A DNA stretch of 64,000 bases from Darksidea phi. Lineage: Eukaryota; Ascomycota; Dothideomycetes; Pleosporales; Lentitheciaceae. The stretch spans positions 124,001 to 188,000 of the forward strand of contig JASJFT010000003.1 of the NCBI GenBank assembly GCA_030770425.1, in the 5' to 3' direction. Positions within the stretch are counted from its first letter, which is position 1. The number at the start of each line of letters is the position of its first letter. This document shows positions 31,315 through 43,190 of the stretch, one piece after another. A program made the translations under genes and the position numbers. The notes below the pieces were generated by a model. The model had not been told where the DNA came from. It did no database searches and worked only from the letters and a program-made list of their open reading frames with translations.

Positions 31315-32631
31315 TTACATGATGTGCTTCAGGTTCATGCGGGTGTCCTGAGGCTTTCCCCGTGGTGAAACAGGTGCGCTCCGTGTCTCAGCCGGCTGCG
31401 CGGGGCGCGCAAAAGGCGACGGTAGTTGCCTTGATGAGCCTGGACTTGCGGTCGCAGGCGAAGGCAACGGGACTCTGCCTGGTTCCGCAAGGGTGTGAAA
31501 TGAAGGCAACGCTCGCTGCTCGGACAAGGGGGAAGGCTGAGGACGGGAGTGGTGATGTACAAGCTGAGTAGCGGGCTGAGTAAGTAGTTGCAGCCTCTCA
31601 GTCCTGTACTCTTGCCTGGGGGTCGGTTCCCTGAAGGGCGTCGACGCAAGAGGCTCCGTACGGTTGAGAGGCGGTAGCTGGACAGAACTTCGCCGCCTAT
31701 ATGGGCTGTAGGCAGTGTGGTCATCGTCCTCGGCCGCGAATCCTGCCTGAGGCAGGTAGCGAGTGCACGAGTTCCTGCGCTCGTCCCTGTTGCCTACCAA
31801 GGGCGCAAGAGTAAGGTCGAGCGGCGAGGCTGCACCACGTGGTGAGCGGGACTCTGAACCGGTGTCGGTAATGAGTGATGGCGCACCATCTGCAGAGACG
31901 ATACTATAGCCGGAGGGCGAGGGCATGGGTGTCTCAAACCCACGTCCGCGTGCCGAGTGTGAGTGATACGGCGGGAGCTCGAGAGGCGCCGGCCGTGAGC
32001 CAGGATAAGGCTCGTAGCTGGATGGTTGAGGAAGTTTTATCGTAGCTGGCGAGTGCATCGGTGGGTTCACCGATGGCCGCCGTGACGGAGGATAGGAGGG
32101 AACGTGGTGGGCCATGAGGCGGATGGATTCTTCATCGTGGTGGGAGGGTCCCTGCGGATAGTGGTAAGCGGGGCGCGAAGGATGGTGTATCTGGTGCTGA
32201 GAGCGTTGGTCTTCGCGATCGGGGTTCCGCTTCCGTCGGTTCTGGCCGCCGTTCCACCAGTTCTTCACTGCGTTGTCGCTGCGGCCATTGAGTCGTCGCG
32301 CAATTTCCGCCCACCTCTTGCCCATCTCAGCCACTAGCTTCTCGATCAATTCGCCCTCCTCGGGCGTGATAGGGTCATGGTTGAGCGTGGGCTTGAGGTT
32401 CTGGTGAAACCTCTCCCGACATTGCTTGGGCGATCGTGACCCGATCTGTTGGGATATGCGGACCCAGTTGTGGGGTCCATTGCGGTTGACCAGTTCGATC
32501 AGCCACCCGTCTTCGTGCTGCGACCAAGGGCCGCGGCGGTGAGCGACCATGGTGGGTGCTACACTGTCCGTCAGTGATGTTTCATGGTAATCGTTGGCGG
32601 AGAGGAGGGGTGGTGGAAGGGGAGCCGCCAT
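31315..32631 (-). CDS. flbD: FlbD-like two-repeat Myb transcription factor
   Basis: A 438-aa frame from ATG 32631; a shorter start at ATG 32550 (MVAHRRGPW) matches known FlbD proteins more closely. Two Myb/SANT repeats occupy residues 31-129. The first, HRRGPWSQHEDGWLIELV ... NWVRISQQIGSRSPKQCRER, has the W-W-W spacing; the second ends AEIARRLNGRSDNAVKNWWN. The rest is Pro/Ser/His-rich and probably disordered, with a polar SPRG-type C-terminus. In Aspergillus, FlbD is a nuclear regulator of asexual development, acting with FlbB to activate brlA. Here the Myb region is followed by a basic GGQNRRKRNPDRE stretch that may be the nuclear signal. The gene is intronless in the coding part and has an unusually long gene-free upstream region. 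Confidence 0.9.
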   Translation of the reverse strand: MAAPLPPPLLSANDYHETSLTDSVAPTMVAHRRGPWSQHEDGWLIELVNRNGPHNWVRISQQIGSRSPKQCRERFHQNLKPTLNHDPITPEEGELIEKLVAEMGKRWAEIARRLNGRSDNAVKNWWNGGQNRRKRNPDREDQRSQHQIHHPSRPAYHYPQGPSHHDEESIRLMAHHVPSYPPSRRPSVNPPMHSPATIKLPQPSSYEPYPGSRPAPLELPPYHSHSARGRGFETPMPSPSGYSIVSADGAPSLITDTGSESRSPRGAASPLDLTLAPLVGNRDERRNSCTRYLPQAGFAAEDDDHTAYSPYRRRSSVQLPPLNRTEPLASTPFREPTPRQEYRTERLQLLTQPATQLVHHHSRPQPSPLSEQRALPSFHTLAEPGRVPLPSPATASPGSSRQLPSPFARPAQPAETRSAPVSPRGKPQDTRMNLKHIM

Positions 32632-33569
32632 CTCAAATGGGGAGGAACGAAACAACGCAACGCAGTGGATGGATGGGCCAGGTTTGACCGGGTTATAACG
32701 TGCAAATTGAGAGTGAATGAATACGCAACGACGGGATGCGGACGTCAATGATGACGGGGAGCAGTGGGGCAGCACGTACCTTGGGCTCAGCGACGGGGAC
32801 CACGGTTTCGAGTAGTGCTGCTGGCAGTCTGGGACGGCCGGTGTCGAGTGCGGTGCCGTTGAAGTTTGGACGAGTCAACCAGCGGGAAGGGTGGCAGAGG
32901 GGTAGCGGGTTCCTGACGAGTATATAATGCAACGGCGCGGGCGGATAGTGGGCGCCAAGAAGGAGCAAATGCTGTTGACTTGCTCGAGACGATAGCGCAG
33001 GCGAAGCGTCCGGTTTTGAGGATCGCGGCTAAGGCAGCGGAAAGAGAGATGCTGTTAAGGATGGCGGAGGCGTCATGCAGCGGCCGGGGCCCTTGGCTAG
33101 TGAATGGCGCGGGCGCTGACTGGGCGATCCGGAGAAGAGGTGAGCCCTTGGTGGTGACGGATGCGTGTTGCTTGAGCCATAGGCCGCGACTAATGCATCG
33201 CTGTTTGGCGGCATCTCTGCGCTGCACAGGCTTCCCAGCTAGTCCCCAGGCCGTGGACCAGATCGTCGGAACCTGTACATCCCTTGTAGCACATCCGTAG
33301 CATGGCGCTCAGTGGGCCGCCTGTGCGCGGGCAAAACCAATATGCGCTCGCAAACGATCCTCTTCCCGTCTGGTCGAGTGCCCTTCCCTGCAAACAAGCC
33401 TTGCAGCAGCCACCGTTCCCAATCTGGCCGTGTGCAGCGCCCTCGCCGGGGAGTCCTGGCGGGCAGGCGCCGCATCAATATGGCGGTGCGCGACGAGGGG
33501 CCGCGTCGGGATATCAGTCACGACGCTCACTCACGAGTACCCCCACTCGCTCCATGGCCGTCGTCTGCC

Positions 33570-33601
33570 CATGCTGCCATGCTGCCATGCTGCCATGCTG
33601 C
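33570..33601. repeat. Tandem 8-bp repeat, four copies
   Basis: CATGCTGC occurs four times head to tail, followed by a partial CCATGCCATGG. Simple slippage repeat; outside coding sequence by my reading. Confidence 0.85.
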
Positions 33602-34220
33602 CCATGCCATGGCTCCGCTCAGCCAGCCCTCAGCGAGAACGACAGCGGCTAGGGTCCGCGGGTCGTGTCCATGCCTGGCCCTCGGCGTGCCGTCGTCCCC
33701 ATCGCCAGCTGGATTGATTGACGACTGCGCCGTGCGATTCTGTGCTCTGCTGCCATGCCGGGAGGGGAGGCTAGGAGCAACCATCATGGATGCCCCGGGC
33801 CTGCGCATGGTCGCCGGTAATGGGCACCTCCGCGTGAGCGTCCGCCAGGGCTCAGCGACGGCAGAACGCGTCTGCAGTCCTCGTCCTCCCCTCGCCCGGG
33901 GTGATCCAGAGGGCGGGCAGGCTGCGGAGGGTACGGTACGGTGCGGTGCAGACGGCTGTCGACGGCGCCGTGCTGGCATGCTCGCTGGCATACGGGCACC
34001 CTCGGTCGGGGTGCGTGTTGAACAGCGTCACCACTTGCTCGCTGCGATGTGGGACAGGGCCGCGGGCGATCAAACGGCGCTGAGGCTTGAAAACGGACCG
34101 GGCGCCAGATAGCGATCATCGCGCGTCGTGGACAGGGAGGAACGAGAGGTCGGCGAGGTGGGGCTTGGCGCGCAGTACCTCCCCCGTCGTCCCTTTTGAG
34201 CGCAGTCCTGAGGTTCCCAG

Positions 34221-34253
34221 CCAGCCTGGGTGCCAGCCTGGGTGCCAGCCTGG
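34221..34253. repeat. Tandem 12-bp repeat, 2.75 copies
   Basis: CCAGCCTGGGTG occurs at 34221 and 34233, and CCAGCCTGG at 34245. Each unit holds a small CCAG/CTGG palindrome. Confidence 0.85.
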
Positions 34254-37200
34254 CGAGGAGTCTGCACACGGCGGGGCAGAAGCGCACGGCGGAGGTCGCA
34301 GACGCCGCCCCTCGCCCACAGCCAGTCCGTCACTCCGTCACTGCTGCCCCAGGCGTCGTCGTCGGCCCGCCGCCGCCGTGCGCGCAGCCTGGAAGACAAG
34401 CCGTTGAGGTCGACTTGGCTGAGCCGTTGCTCCGGGCCGCAAGGCGAAAGCGAGCGGGTGCTGGCGTGCACCCACGTCCCCGGAGAGGCGCGAGCGTGGT
34501 TAGTCAGCACGCCCGCCAATCAGCGCCCGCCGCTCGATTTGAGAAACCGCCCCTGCCCGCACCCGCTGTGGCTGCCTTCCGCATTGGGACGTACCAGCGA
34601 CAATGCCCTCGTCCTCGCACCGCCATCCGTCGCTCGAGGGTCGCGCGCTGCCGAACTGCGGTTGCGGGCTGCTCGCAGCATTGGATCGCCCTGAAGCCCC
34701 CGACGTACCGCCGCTGCCTCGTCCGCTGCAGGCCTTTCGTCGCCGTGAATACGGTCCAGGCACGGGTACCGCGACAGGTACCGCGACCGCGACCGCAACC
34801 TGCTGGCCAACCTCGGCCCCGTATTGGGCGAACAGGGCCTCTGTGCTCCCCCACGAGCCCTGGCGGCAGCAAAAATAGACTGCCCTGGGGCTCTCCCGTC
34901 TCACCTCCCTGTGCAAGAGCGCCCCTGCCACGCGAGATGCGGCAGACGCCGCGGGCTGCTGGAGCTATTCAAGCAACATGCCTCGTCGGGTCGGGGCAAT
35001 ATCACCACGACAGCCCACACGCAGCCAGCGGGGTCCCCGAGCGCTGGACCATGGCCTGCCTCTCGTGTGGCTGGTGCAGTTCCAGCCCGCCGGCAGAGGG
35101 CGCCACCGCAGCCTGCCACTGGCCCGACGGTTCGTCTATATGCTCCCGATGCGGACAAGCGCGCTCCCAACCGACCGGGGGGTGGCGCGGTCCAACGTTT
35201 GCTCCCTCCCCCGTGACGCTTCCGAGTCAGCGCTTCAAACAGCAGCCTCTGGCACCCAAACACCAGGGTGCTTGCTGCTGTTCACCTGAAGACTCCCCCC
35301 CACCCCTGGCGAGGCCGTCGAGGCCGTCTCAAAACGCCCTCGTGCATGCGGCGAGGGTCGCCGTCCATCGAGCCCGACAAATCTCCTCGGCCGCCTCTTG
35401 TCCACCATCGCTTACCCCAACGGCTGCCATGCCGACATCACTCTTTGGGACCGGAGACATGTCTGGGCTTCCGGGAGAGGCAAGACTGACAGCCCGCCCG
35501 TGCAGCTTCACAGGCTCCAGACCCGGCCGTGGATCTGCTGGCTGCCATAGGACATGGTATTTGCGGTTAAATGCCGGAGTGCTAACAGCCAGCGAAGACG
35601 CGTGGAGTTGACAGCTCGTCTCCCTTGCGCCAGCTAAGACCAGCGGCGGGAACCCCCCCTCCTCACGATGCGCCGCGGACACGCAAATGCCATTGCCCAC
35701 AGGCAACGCCCCTCCCCGGAGAGCTTGTACAACGCCACGGGGAGTTGGCAGGACAAACACTCGGCCGCGAGTCTAGCTTCAATCCCCGCACCCTCGCAGG
35801 AACGGTGGCTCCGGCGATCCAAATGTGGCTCACGTCGTGGCCGCTCCGGTGTCTGAGCAGTGTTTGGCCGTCGGCACAATGTGCCATCGAGCGTGGCAAG
35901 TGTCTAGGATGGCAGGAGCCAGCAGATGATGCTTTTTCGCGCCTCTGTGTGGTCACGTTCCCCTGTTTGCTGACCGCCCAAGGCGCCCCGGAACAATATC
36001 GTTCCCCCCTCTCCCACGCCTCAGGAGCCTGCCGCACGCGGCACTGAGCGGTGCTGCCACCAAGCCGACCCATGGTTTGGGGCTCTGCCGTCTCTGTTGC
36101 AGCTCCCTGCCGTGCACACCTCGTACGGGTTGCAGCTTGCAAAAATAGCTTGTTGCTCCAGCAAGGACATGGCTCGCGGTCGAGTGTGCACAGAGAGGCT
36201 TTCCACGGGAGGGAAGAGCCGCTGCAGAGACCAGATTGGCAGCACATGGCGAGCAGCCCTTGCAAGCGTGGTTTTAGTCGGCGATACCCCGCCAAACTCT
36301 AACGCGCCGCCACCAGCGCCCCTTGACCCGAAAAACAAGATGAGCAGCCAGCGAGGCCCCGACCCGGGGGTAACGAAAACGGCTGTGGTGTGCAGCTGCT
36401 GTACTGTGCCGTACGACCAGCCAGTGTGGCAGATGTCACAAGTCGGCGACCTCGGACCGTGACGCAGCGAGTCTCTGCCTCCCCGTCCTGGACACGTGAA
36501 GGAACCGTGGACGGCGCTCTGCACATCGCAATCGTGGAGAACGAGGGTGAGCGGGGCCGTCGGAAGAGCGCCTGCAGTCAACCGCAGTCTAACAGTCTGC
36601 GCACGAGCCGACGCCGCAGAAGCAGCGCGCTGTTCGGTCCTGCGACATGGCTTCGGCAAGGAACAGCGTCCAATAACTCCACCGACAAGATGCGCCGTGG
36701 GCCTCCTGTGCCTGGCGAAGGAAATGCGAATGCGAGCTGGGCGTCGCAGGTGTTTGGACCGAAAAAGAAAAAGTGGGTGGGAAAGGAGCACCGACAGGGG
36801 ACCCCGGACTCGATCCGCCGCAGATTCAAGATTACCGAGCGCATCCCGCACCCGGCGCCGAACCAATAACACCCCTCAGCTGGCCCGTCCTCATCTACCC
36901 GCCAAACACGCTGCCGCACAGGCTCTGTTTCCCCTATTTTCCGTCGCTGTAGGTGGTACTGTAAATGGCAGCCCATAGCCAGCGCTACACGGCCACTGTG
37001 CAGCGTGTCTCTGGCGCAGAGGCGTGGCTTGTACGCTGGCAGCGGAGAATGCCGGCGCGCCCCGCCACGCAGCCCCCGTATCCGTTGCCATCTCTTCGCG
37101 GGGACGCATAACGTACGAGGCCTGCTGGAGATGCCAGCTGCAGGCCGTCTGGTACATGTTGGGGTGGATCAGAGCGACTAGCTGTGCAGCGAACATGTTT

Positions 37201-37451
37201 CTGACTCGCTGCTGGCTGCCTTAGCGTACCGTGACCCCTCAGTCGTGTGCTTGATCGCCCCGAGGTTTACGCAAGATACAGCATCCCGGCCGTTAGATCT
37301 GAATCGCGCGAATCGGATCCTCGTGCCCCACCCAACACGAATCCGACGCCGCCCCTTTCGAGCAGCGCAAAAGCAAGGAGACGACAACGGGATGGGGGGG
37401 TGAGGTGGAGGGGGTGGTGGGCAGCCAGGCCGAGTCCACTGTCTGTTCTCC

Positions 37452-37690
37452 ATGTTCCAGGCGCGGTGCAAGGCAGCATGCGGCGCTAAAAAAGACAAAA
37501 AAAAATCATTGGCATCTTGCCGCGCTCGGACGACAACCTCACGTTTCGGGCGCTCTGCCAGGGTAGCGAAAGGGACGGTCTGTGAGTGGTGGAATGGTGA
37601 CGTGAATTCTCTGCAGCAAAAAGCGCAAGGACGCCTAGCCCCGCTCTGACGACAAAACTCTATGTTTCAGGCGCTGTACCAGGGCAGCAA
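37452..37690 (+). repeat. Three diverged copies of a ~30-55 bp unit
   Basis: ATGTTCCAGGCGCGGTGCAA at 37452, ACGTTTCGGGCGCTCTGCCA at 37541 and ATGTTTCAGGCGCTGTACCA at 37662 align. The last two share a further upstream part (CGCTCGGACGACAACCTC versus CGCTCTGACGACAAAACTC), giving a ~55-bp unit spaced 121 bp apart. Many differences are C/T or G/A. Confidence 0.55.
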
Positions 37691-38963
37691 AGCTGGTACC
37701 AGGGCGGCCAAGTTTCGGCCTGCAGCGATCGCTGACAATTCCTTGTCACTTGCTCTGCGCCGTAGATATTCGATATTCAGATCCTGTTGCGCCGGGCGAT
37801 CTTGTCGCGAAACCGACAGCAAATGTATCGGTCCAGCAATGCCAAGCCATGCGCCTTTCCCTTCGGCGTGGCAGACTACTGTGATTGGCCCTCTGCCAAG
37901 TTCCATCAGTTCCATGATTGTAGAGAAAACGGTTAGGCACAGCCTGACCTCGCCGACATCTCCAAATCGGATGCTGCTCGTTATCGAATTCGAATTCTGC
38001 CTGTTCTCTGATCAGGCACGCAGGCGCCAGCGCGGCGTATCCGTTCGAAGGCTGGCTGGCACTCTCTGTGGAGCGATGCTGGCCAGCCGCCGATTTTGAC
38101 AGTACTCCCGGACAGTGCATCGCTGGTAAGAAATTGCGCCTTTTGCAGCCAAATCATGTTTGTTGCGACGCATGCGTCTTCGTTCTTCCCCCTTTCGGCC
38201 ATATCGCCGTGCACATCATTGAGCCAAAGTGGACGACATGCGCGAACGTCAACCCGTCAACCGGACGTACATTGGCGCATCTGCGCAAATTGTCAAAGTC
38301 GTCAGCTTGACGCGCCGTCTAGTTTCCGTCCCAAAGTGCCGGGCTTGCACAAGCTGCCTCAGTCTCGACCACGAGGCCGCGAATCAACGATCGAGCCTTC
38401 AGTGACGCCTCACCACCGACATGCACCCTCACCGCCCAATACGGGTCGACAATGATGCGCTCCCAGTTACAAGACATGCAATGGCGTGACATCCGAGTCG
38501 GGTCGAGGGTGCCGCTGCGAATCGTCAACAGCTGCAGACCACAGTAGCATCGTCTGTCACGTCAACAACGCTCAAATCGGGTGTCTAGGCTGGACACTAG
38601 ATATGCACACGATCGAGGTCGACGGTGCGCGCAACGGTAGCGGCCGCCAGTCGTTGTTACTGACACTACTCCGCTCAGCGCTGCCCACCGCCCGCTTCAC
38701 TGTTTTCTGTCACATCATTACCCCTTTGAGCGCCTGGCACCTTGCCTTCTCCGTCAGCGAAATCCTGCATCAGGCTCTCCGTGCTCGAACAGGACCGACG
38801 ATCTCGTTGATTCGGTGAAGCTACTGCCACGTAAAAGCGACCCACCGCGATGTACCGCTAGCTAATGCCAATCTGCTCTCGCCAAAGCCGCCATTACCGA
38901 GCCTAGATGCTGTAGGAAATGTCTGACAGGACGGCCGGCGGTCTTGGGCGTTGGTTGAACCGC

Positions 38964-39121
38964 GAGATTTCAGGCCGAAGCCTGATTCCAACGAACGCGG
39001 ACCCCGGCGGATATCCATGGGGACGATGGGTGAGCAGGCGGCGGGGAGAAGCTAATGCGGTCGCGGATAGCCACCGTGTGGACCCATTCTGCTGCACGAT
39101 GAGGCTTCGGCCTGAAATCTC
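38964..39121. repeat. 20-bp perfect inverted repeat around 118 bp
   Basis: GAGATTTCAGGCCGAAGCCT at 38964-38983 is the exact reverse complement of 39102-39121. Outside the arms weaker pairing continues (GTTGA on the left, TCAAC on the right). No target duplication and no coding inside. Confidence 0.75.
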
Positions 39122-39525
39122 ACAGCTCAACGAAACGGACTGCTGCCGACATCGATGCAGCGTCCTCAACGCCCTCAACGCCTGCTAGCCCATCGAACCA
39201 GCTGGCTCGCTTCTCGTCCTGAACGGCGACCTTACGTGGTCCACTCTGGACTGGGTAATGATTAGCAATCCAACCTCGCTTTTAGCTAGTGCTTCCAGCA
39301 GAAGACACAACGGTCCGCACAGGCTTCCAGTATAGAGTTCATCTGCCCAAGCTGGGGACAGTCAGTGATCGGGCAGGCCGAGGGAGCCCTGACTTGAGAC
39401 CAAGCCGATCACAGATGCCGCTACGGGCTGTCACGGACACTCCGGAGTTAACACGGACGCCGTGCGAAAAAAGTAGATTCTCAACACTCATCGCGATCGC
39501 TGTCGCTGTCGTAGCTTCGTATTGA

Positions 39526-39565
39526 CTTCGGACTGCCATCGATAGACATCTCATGCAGTCCGAAG
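39526..39565. repeat. 11-bp stem hairpin
   Basis: CTTCGGACTGC (39526-39536) pairs perfectly with GCAGTCCGAAG (39555-39565) across an 18-base loop. No T-run follows, and fungal genes do not use such terminators, so its role is open. Confidence 0.6.
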
Positions 39566-42500
39566 CCCCTATGCTCGTCACGATGCTCCGGCTCGGGCTT
39601 CGGGCGGTTGTACAAAGTCCTCCAACGATGAGCGAGATGGCGCAAAGAGTGGCTTTCGCAAATGCCAATCGATGCTCACTCAGCCATGTCCAGTCAGGCG
39701 ACCTGGCAGAGAAGTTGTTCATCTTTGCCATACGGTCCCTTTTTGGGGCTGTCGTTGATGCCCGGACCGAAAGAGGGGAGGATGTTGGCAATGCCCTCAT
39801 CCCTACGAGGGGCTTCAGTGCAGGCTTGCCCATGAACGACCAGGCTTCAGCGCAACGGTGAGCCGGCGGCGGACGAGGACAGAACTATTCCAGGACTCGA
39901 GACGTCATACAATCCTTATTGTTATCGTTGATCATGTCGCCCTGTGAAACACAAGGATGGGTGGGGGTGGATGAGTAGAGAGAAGGCGATGGGTGGTACA
40001 GAGAAGTTGGTCCTATTGGCTAAGGCCCGCAAGTATTCACTCGCTGATGTGTAGGCAGCTGTACTCCACCCTAGTCAACCATCGCCCTCTGCCTTGAGTA
40101 CCTAGACCTTGTCTCGAACCAGGAGACGTGCAGGGTCACAAAACCGTATACCACATCCCGCCCGTCGAGTACCGGATCAGGGCGACTCATCCGAAGAGCC
40201 GTCGCGACTCCATACCTTTGAATCCGAGACATCGCCTTCTCCAGTGTTGGAAGAGCAGCGATGGCGAGTAGAGCGACCACAGGCTCTCTCCCAGCCAAGT
40301 AGCCTCACAAATACGAATGCGACCATGTCGGGAGCTCACCGGGTTTGTAGACAAACACGACTTGTTCACACGAGTGCCTGAGCTTGTTTCCGGATTTAGC
40401 TCCCACGTTGTCGACGCCGGTACCTCGAGGGATGGGATAGAGAAAGTTGATCCTCTCTGCTATAGATGTGTTGTTTGACCATCACCCAGCTATAGATAGA
40501 TACGGATTCTTTGCGCCACTCCCACGTTGTGGGTGACCGCGCTCACTGCCTGTGCCGAGGCCAGTGCTTTGGGCAGTCGTTCCAGAGCATCAATGCGGCA
40601 CGATGTCGTCGGTGCACTACTACAGATCCCCACGATTGTAGTATACCGAAATAGCTCACAGCCGGAAGCACATGGTCATGGCCTGGAGCATGCAGCCCAG
40701 GCGACGTTGACGATGCGCAGACTACCTCCCCCCCACCGCCTTACTGATTCCGAGAATAGATCACGGCTTTTCCATGATCAGCATCACGGCGAAAAGATTC
40801 AAGAACCGTTGCCCGAGTGCATGGTAGGCAGAGTACACAGACAGCTGACGTTGCCACAGGAAGACCCCAATAAGCCTGATTTCCGATATTCATGCGCAAC
40901 ACAAGCTCCGATCCCCAAATGGACGGTTTCGCACGTTGCGCCGGCGCCGTGTTCCCTCCGATGCCATGGACTACGTCCCTGCGTACACGTACACGAACAC
41001 CACTGAGGAACTTCCCACACGGCTGGTTGATTGTGGATATGGCTATATTGGTACTCGTGGTTGGATTTGCACTCGTACACTCGTTCCGAACGATGTGTAT
41101 ACTATATTGGGCGCCCTGGCCGAGCCGGGGCGCCACTGGTGGTGGCATGGAGAGGTAAATGGTACTTTTCGCACATCATCGCTGCCTCGGCGATAAATGG
41201 TCCTCCCTTGCGTCAGGGCGTACCACCGAAGTCGAGCGACGTGCATGTGCGAAGTTTCATGCGTTGCGATGCTGCGCGAACAACACGTTGCGTGCAACAG
41301 GAACACCACTCCCCAGTTCCACGTGCATCCTGTTGAGAACCATCTCCGAGCTGAAGCATGGACAATAGCAAAAGAGACGCTCCCCACATCAGCTTACGAC
41401 CACGCTCGCATCTTGTCTAGAGCCGCAGCCCGCGAATACTCACCCTTGCCGTCGCCCTGTAGCACCACAAGATGGTCATTTCTTCGCCCCATCACAGGGA
41501 GGAACACGTACCGAAGCACGAACCCGAGCCCCTACTCTCGGGACTCGCTTCAACGACCAACCACTCACGCGTCTCATACTCGCCCCAGCACTCTATCGTA
41601 CACAAGAACACGAGCGGCTGCTTACCTGCAGCACCACGCGACGCTGACACAAACGCTTTGTTGCGGCCAACGGTCGTCGCCGGCGATCTTTCATCTTTGC
41701 AGGACGGCCTCGTGTCTGCGCCTGCTGCAACGCGCACGCCGTCGGCCATTTCATCAGACCGGGCAGTGTGCTTACCGTATCTCGATAGAGGGTGTACACA
41801 AACCCCCCATCAGGCGCGGCGGGCACTGGGCGTGGGGGTGTACGGATAGAAAAATTCAGTTACGCTAAAAGGTAGCTGGGCTATAAATGGGACATGGTGC
41901 AGTTTTCCCGCGGAACGGCCAGTCATGTGCCCTGCGCGGATGGCAATGCGCAACGTCGGATAGGAGGATTAATTGTGGTGTGCGGTCCAGTCGAAAACGT
42001 GGCGGCTGCGACGACACGGGTGTGCGGCACTGCGATGGATGTTTCAGTTTGCTGGGATGCTGATCGGTCAAAGTTTGAAGCTGAAAGGTAGGGATGCAGA
42101 TAGTATGCTGTTGAGAGGAGGGACACTTTGTTTGCCACGCCAAGTCGGCATCGTCGAGGGAGACGGTAGAGCTGGTAGCTGGAGCGGCTATGAAGAACGT
42201 TGGTGGTTGGGGGAGCCATTCCAGCGGCTAGGTCCGCCGCTTGCAACCCAACGGGGTAAGCGAAAGTATCGGGTATCCTATCGCCCTCCCTCCTCACATA
42301 TACCCCTCAACGACCTTTCCTCTTCTGATCCATGCCGCAGCCTGTTGCGGCTTTTTCACTAATTCTCTTGCTTCAGAGCAGCTAGAAACGGCGCTGCCGA
42401 CTCCCCAATGCGGCAGCACCTTCCCCTACCCGTACATTACCATCATTTCTGCTGCATGTCGTGCAATTTGCATCGTTCTGTGGAGAGCTGAACGACCCAA

Positions 42501-43190
42501 TTAGATCGGCCTCGCCGACTCCGCTCGGCGCCCTCGCAACCCCTACTTTGTCTACGACACTTTTTCGCTACGGCCTGTATGCTTTGCCTTCGCCCGGCAA
42601 GTGGCGACCGCAGCTGGATGCAGAGTTGGGTGTCGAGTCTCGGCTGGGGTAGCCGCAAGCGTTGGGTACGCGACCACTTCATGCACGGCGAGCTAAGTAA
42701 GGCACCATTTATCGTGTCCAAGTTGCACGGTTGGCGTTTGAGCGCCAAACAGAGTTGTTTCGCGAGTCGTCAAAGCAATAGAAAAAAACTTGGGCTGCTT
42801 GTTTTACGCTCCCCGGCTTTACCACACGCAGGGGGGACGCTAGCGCCCCAGGTATGGTTACGATGGTGGCCTCGACCTTGCTTTTGAGGCCTGCTGGATG
42901 CGGCAGCGCCGATCAAATGTTTGAGGCTGCCTGCGCTTTCTTGACAATGAGGGTGTTCGTAACACCACCTCCCTAAGAGCGGCCGAGGAAACACCGCTCG
43001 GGAAAAAAGGGGCCGCTTGTTGAGAGCTGGACAGCACAGCGTGCAGACGCGTGGTATGGTCCATCTGTGACTGAGGTGGTCGGGACTTTTGGGTGTTGTG
43101 TGTGTGTGTGTGTGTTGTTGGAGGAGGAGTGAGACGACAGCCTGATCGTGGATGCCTCTGCGTTAGACACACTACTTTCCTTCCTGAAGA

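Larger units (their letters stand above)
32632..36900. other. GC-rich gene-free block upstream of flbD-like gene
   Basis: Clearly GC-rich, which opens long frames on all strands at once (33312-34112 and 34196-35611 plus; 36021-36872 minus). Their products are Arg/Ala/Pro-rich with no domain, and they overlap one another, as expected of chance frames in GC-rich DNA. No introns, starts or conserved blocks mark a gene. Short tandem repeats occur at 33570 and 34221. Candidate promoter or noncoding transcript region. Confidence 0.5.
36901..43190. other. 6.3-kb gene-free region with diverged repeats
   Basis: No frame shows domain or family character; the best-looking (39339-39833 minus, 40527-41006 plus) are not convincing and have no splice context. 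Noteworthy structures are the three diverged copies near 37.45-37.69 kb, the inverted repeat at 38964-39121, the hairpin at 39526-39565 and a (GT)n run near 43097-43114. Confidence 0.45.

Noticed and set aside
33312..35611. Two long plus-strand frames (266 and 471 codons)
   Set aside because: Arg/Ala/Pro-rich, overlap equally long frames on the other strand, no domain; expected in GC-rich DNA.
36021..36872. 283-codon minus-strand frame
   Set aside because: Overlaps several other long frames in all phases and has no family character.
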